From Hyphomicrobiales bacterium (lineage in GTDB: Bacteria; Pseudomonadota; Alphaproteobacteria; Rhizobiales; Rhizobiaceae), in assembly GCA_900472605.1 (NCBI GenBank), contig UCJD01000013.1, positions 1-64,000 on the forward strand: a DNA stretch of 64,000 nucleotides, given 5' to 3'. Under the pieces are notes generated by a model, which worked only from the letters and a program-made list of their open reading frames with translations, ran no database searches and was not told the DNA's origin. Position numbers and translations under genes: made by a program. The stretch's first letter is position 1. Each line of letters starts with the position of its first letter. Shown in pieces: positions 59,892-64,000 of this stretch.

Positions 59892-59925
59892 AAAAAGCGC
59901 ATGCCATCGCGGCATGCGCTTTTTC
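59892..59925. terminator. Bidirectional terminator between the small peptide gene and metF
   Basis: The perfect stem AAAAAGCGCATGCC / GGCATGCGCTTTTT with a 5-base loop gives T-runs on both strands. Confidence 0.9.
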
Positions 59926-59954
59926 AGTTTCATAGATGGCGAACGTCGCCTTGA

Positions 59955-60854
59955 TCAGGCAGCGGCGCCAGCGCTCTTCGTCGCGTTGCGCTTGAAGCCG
60001 AGGTTCGTCAGAACCGCCGAAACCAGCGGCGCGCGGTTCATCGTATAGAGATGGAAATCCGAAATACCGCGCTTGGCCAGATCCTCGATCTGCTCGGCGG
60101 CGACATCGGCCGCGACCTTGGCACGTTCTTCCGGCTTGTCGTCGTATCCCTCGAACCGCTCGTCGAGAAACGCCGGAATGATCGTGCCGCAGGCGCCGGC
60201 AAAGCGCTTCAGCTGTGTCAGGTTCATGATCGGCATGATGCCGGGAACAACGGGGATGGTGATCCCGGCCGCCCGCACCTTCTCCAGGTAACGCTCGAAA
60301 TTATCGTTGTCGAAGAAGAATTGCGTCAGCGCCCGGTTCGCGCCATTGTCAGCCTTGCGCTTCAGCATGTCGATATCGGCGGCGACGTCGCGGCTTTCAG
60401 GATGCTTTTCCGGATAGGCCGAGACCGAGATCTCGAAATCGCCAAGCTCGCGCAGGCCGGCCACAAGCTCCGAGGCATTGGCATATCCACCCGGATGCGG
60501 CGTATAGGGCGCACCGACGCCATCGGGCGTATCGCCGCGCAGCGCCACGAAGTGCTTGACGCCAGCCTTGCGGAAGCTCTCGACGACGCTGTGCGTCTCT
60601 TCCTTGGTGGCACCGACGCAGGTGAGGTGCGAGGCGGTGGCAAGCGGCGTGGACGAGATGAAGCGCGACACGGTCGCCAGCGTCGGCGCCTTGGTCGTCC
60701 CGCCGGCGCCGTAGGTCACCGACACGAAGTCCGGGTTCCAGTCCTGCAGCTCGCTGACCGTCTTCCACAGCTGCCCCTCGGCCTCTTCCGACTTGGGCGG
60801 AAAGAACTCGAACGAGATGCCGATCCTGTTGCGCGCGTCGTGGTTCAAAGCCAT
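59955..60854 (-). CDS. metF: 5,10-methylenetetrahydrofolate reductase
   Basis: A 299-residue FAD-dependent TIM-barrel enzyme that makes 5-methyl-THF for methionine synthesis. The N-terminal ISFEFFPPKSEEAEGQLWKT, the catalytic VSVTYGAGGTT and ALTQFFFDNDNFERYL are family marks. ATG 60854 has GGGAGAG upstream; the frame is open six codons further. It starts one base after the stop of the ArsR-methyltransferase regulator, so it is cotranscribed with it. Confidence 0.95.
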   Translation of the reverse strand: MALNHDARNRIGISFEFFPPKSEEAEGQLWKTVSELQDWNPDFVSVTYGAGGTTKAPTLATVSRFISSTPLATASHLTCVGATKEETHSVVESFRKAGVKHFVALRGDTPDGVGAPYTPHPGGYANASELVAGLRELGDFEISVSAYPEKHPESRDVAADIDMLKRKADNGANRALTQFFFDNDNFERYLEKVRAAGITIPVVPGIMPIMNLTQLKRFAGACGTIIPAFLDERFEGYDDKPEERAKVAADVAAEQIEDLAKRGISDFHLYTMNRAPLVSAVLTNLGFKRNATKSAGAAA

Positions 60855-60855
60855 G

Positions 60856-61881
60856 TCAGTCTCTCCCGGCAAATGTAGGGGCGGCGTGATCGCTCTCGGC
60901 GGAGGCCATCAGACGCCTGGGGTCGCGCGCGAGCCAGATGGTGACCGTAAGCCCCTGCCCGCTCTCGTGCCCCGGATGAAGATCGACGACCTGCTCGATA
61001 TCCAGCCCCGCCTTGCGCAGCCAGTCGGTCATCGACTGATGCGAGAAGCCGAGACGCACATGCGCGTGGTCGTCACGAAGATATTCCAGCGTGTGAGGCG
61101 CCAGATCGATAATGACAAGCCGTCCGCCCGGGCGCAGCATGCGCGCCGCCTCGCCGATCGCGATCTCAGGCTGGTCGAAGAAGTGCAAGACCTGATGGAT
61201 CGTCACCAGGTCGAAATCCTGCGCCTCGAACGGCAGGTTCAGGATGTCGGCATGGCGCACCGAAGCCTTGGTGATGCCGGTCCGGTCGAGATTGGCGCGC
61301 GCAACGCTCAGCATGTCGCGGCTGGCATCGACCCCGATGGCACGGCGATAGAGCCCCGACAGAAGCTCTAGAATGCGGCCGGTGCCGGTGCCGAGATCGA
61401 GCAGAGAATCAATCGGCTGGCTGCCGAGCAAGCGAATGACGGCGGCATCGACTTCTTCGTCGGCGGCATGCAGGCGGCGAAGCTCGTCCCATTCCGCGGC
61501 GTTGCGGCTGAAATAGGCCTGCGCCCGCTCGGAACGCTGACGCTTGACGGCATCGAGCCGCTCGCCATCGCGCAGGATGACAGGATCGCTCTCGGAGGCA
61601 TGCGCCAGAAGATTGCGCACGAAGCTCGCCGCCTTCCCCTCCTGCCGCAGCCGGAAATAGGCCCAGGCGCCTTCCTGGTAGCGATCGATGAGATCGGCCT
61701 CGCCAAGCAGCTTCAGATGGCGCGAGATACGCGGTTGGGATTGTCCGAGAATTTCGGTAAGATCGGTCACAGTGACGTCGCCGGCGGCAAGAAGCGCGAG
61801 CAGACGCAAACGCGTCGGCTCACCGGCCGCCCGCAGCACCTCCACCAACGCATCCAGACCTAGTCTTGCCGGTTCGCCCAT
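60856..61881 (-). CDS. sahR: SahR-type ArsR regulator with a methyltransferase-like sensor domain
   Basis: About 341 residues. The ArsR helix-turn-helix domain is at about 8-90 (RLRLLALLAAGDVTVTDLTE, QSQPRISRHLKLLGEADLI). A class I SAM-methyltransferase fold follows at about 140-300 (LLDLGTGTGRILELLSGLY; FDLVTIHQVLHFFDQPE). This two-domain layout next to metF is that of SahR, which senses S-adenosylhomocysteine and represses SAM-cycle genes. ATG 61881 is preferred; ATG 61899 lies inside the operator. It is translationally coupled to metF. The name is by architecture and context. Confidence 0.85.
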   Translation of the reverse strand: MGEPARLGLDALVEVLRAAGEPTRLRLLALLAAGDVTVTDLTEILGQSQPRISRHLKLLGEADLIDRYQEGAWAYFRLRQEGKAASFVRNLLAHASESDPVILRDGERLDAVKRQRSERAQAYFSRNAAEWDELRRLHAADEEVDAAVIRLLGSQPIDSLLDLGTGTGRILELLSGLYRRAIGVDASRDMLSVARANLDRTGITKASVRHADILNLPFEAQDFDLVTIHQVLHFFDQPEIAIGEAARMLRPGGRLVIIDLAPHTLEYLRDDHAHVRLGFSHQSMTDWLRKAGLDIEQVVDLHPGHESGQGLTVTIWLARDPRRLMASAESDHAAPTFAGRD

Positions 61882-61896
61882 ATCCGATCCAATCAA

Positions 61897-61918
61897 CATA
61901 TAAAGATATCTTTATGTG
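61897..61918. promoter_or_regulatory. Palindromic operator of the sahR-metF operon
   Basis: The core ATAAAGATATCTTTAT at 61900-61915 is a perfect palindrome, extended to CATA...TGTG with one mismatched pair. It lies directly ahead of the sahR coding region. The ATAAAGATATCTTTAT pattern is like the reported SahR and ArsR-type binding motifs, so self-regulation is expected. Confidence 0.75.
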
Positions 61919-61998
61919 AAATGATTTGGTCGTGCAAGCGGGATTTCGATCGGTTCACGAAATTCCCTGCGCAAATCGCGACATAGGTTCCGACGAAA

Positions 61999-62020
61999 AA
62001 GCCCCGGCGAACCGGGGCTT
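61999..62020 (-). terminator. Terminator after ettA
   Basis: The stem GCCCCGG / CCGGGGC has a CGAA loop and, on the minus strand, is followed by TTTTT. It lies about 30 bases past the stop. Confidence 0.85.
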
Positions 62021-62049
62021 GGCTTTCAATTGCTTTCCTGAGCGAAGGC

Positions 62050-63699
<1,650 letters not shown>

Positions 63700-63848
63700 C
63701 GGTAATTATGCTCCGGGGGAAATTGGTTTGCCGCTATGTAGGCGAATTGGCGCCCGGGAGCAACGCGCGGCGCCGAAAAACACGCGGCTTTTCCATATAA
63801 CCGGATGTCGGGTCGAGGGGCCGCTGCACAAGCAGCCCGCGAGACACC

Positions 63849-64000
63849 TCAGAAACCCGCCGCGTCGACAATCCCCTCGTTGCAGCCGAAGGATGTCCGG
63901 CCCGCTCCCTGGATGAGATCGGAGAGATCCTTGCCTTTTCCATCCGTCGTATCGGCCGAGAGACCAATCGTCAGTTCGCTGATCACACGGCTGTTGCCGG
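63849..64000 (-). CDS. 3' end of an unrecognised gene, cut by the window edge
   Basis: The minus-strand frame runs in from the window end for 50 codons to TGA at 63849. It reads ...NSRVISELTIGLSADTTDGK and then GKDLSDLIQGAGRTSFGCNE and GIVDAAGF at the C-terminus. Base use is like that of real genes here. I do not recognise the family from this tail; a single Cys is close to the C-terminus. The other frames in this stretch are not credible. Confidence 0.5.
   Translation of the reverse strand, partial: GNSRVISELTIGLSADTTDGKGKDLSDLIQGAGRTSFGCNEGIVDAAGF

Noticed and set aside
63734..63967. 77-codon minus-strand frame near the window end
   Set aside because: It overlaps the more gene-like partial frame at 63849-64000 and also runs through the ettA upstream region with an Arg-rich, low-information translation.

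Overview
The window reads as a chromosomal segment of an alphaproteobacterium of the Rhizobiaceae type (Rhizobium/Agrobacterium/Ensifer relatives). The evidence is the high GC content, the gene order mraZ-rsmH-ftsL-ftsI-murEF-mraY-murD-ftsW-murGCB ... ddl-ftsQAZ-lpxC-bamD-recN-ligA, a long FtsZ with a proline/glutamine-rich linker, a betaine-lipid btaAB pair, a SahR-metF pair and an intergenic palindromic repeat. No family assignment was checked by a database search; all product calls come from recognising motifs, length and context. No tRNA, 16S/23S rRNA, prophage, complete IS element or CRISPR array was seen.

Region 1 (1-15200) is a mixed housekeeping/accessory stretch. It holds a sugar MFS transporter, nicotinamidase, the azlCD exporter, a long aminopeptidase P, a 49-residue small protein behind a sigma-54-like promoter, prmA, a flavin monooxygenase, a SCO1-type copper chaperone, an MCP plus cheW pair without cheA, a mutarotase-like epimerase, creA, a DEDDh exonuclease, a broken higBA toxin-antitoxin module and a GNAT acetyltransferase whose ribosome binding site can fold into a hairpin.

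Region 2 (15246-44310) is the division and cell wall (dcw) cluster, read almost entirely on the minus strand. Transcription starts near 44300, where a candidate -35/-10 promoter is overlaid by four TGGG boxes of 10-bp period, the arrangement MraZ binds. Many neighbouring genes overlap by 4 bases or are 1-25 bases apart. The cluster is split between murB and ddl by a 3.7-kb block (aqpZ, an MHS-type MFS transporter and a metallophosphoesterase). ddl-ftsQ-ftsA-ftsZ therefore needs its own promoter, and a perfect 9-bp inverted repeat lies just upstream of ddl. lpxC, bamD, recN and ligA follow.

Region 3 (44600-53640) holds a small zinc-ribbon protein, the RNase P RNA gene, two tandem paralogous FAD oxidoreductases, a lytic transglycosylase, an AmiD-like amidase overlapping a TerB/DnaJ protein, pyrophosphate-dependent phosphofructokinase, a LysE-type exporter and a second lytic transglycosylase.

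Region 4 (53675-64000) holds a membrane-anchored beta-lactamase-fold protein, btaAB (diacylglyceryl-trimethylhomoserine lipid synthesis) with a Pho-box-like site, a GH25 lysozyme lipoprotein, an MltB-type transglycosylase, a 25-residue membrane peptide gene, the sahR-metF operon with a near-perfect palindromic operator, ettA, and the 3' end of an unrecognised gene. Wall-cleaving enzymes are frequent: five lie between 47.9 and 59.4 kb, while the wall-building genes lie between 25.6 and 44.1 kb.
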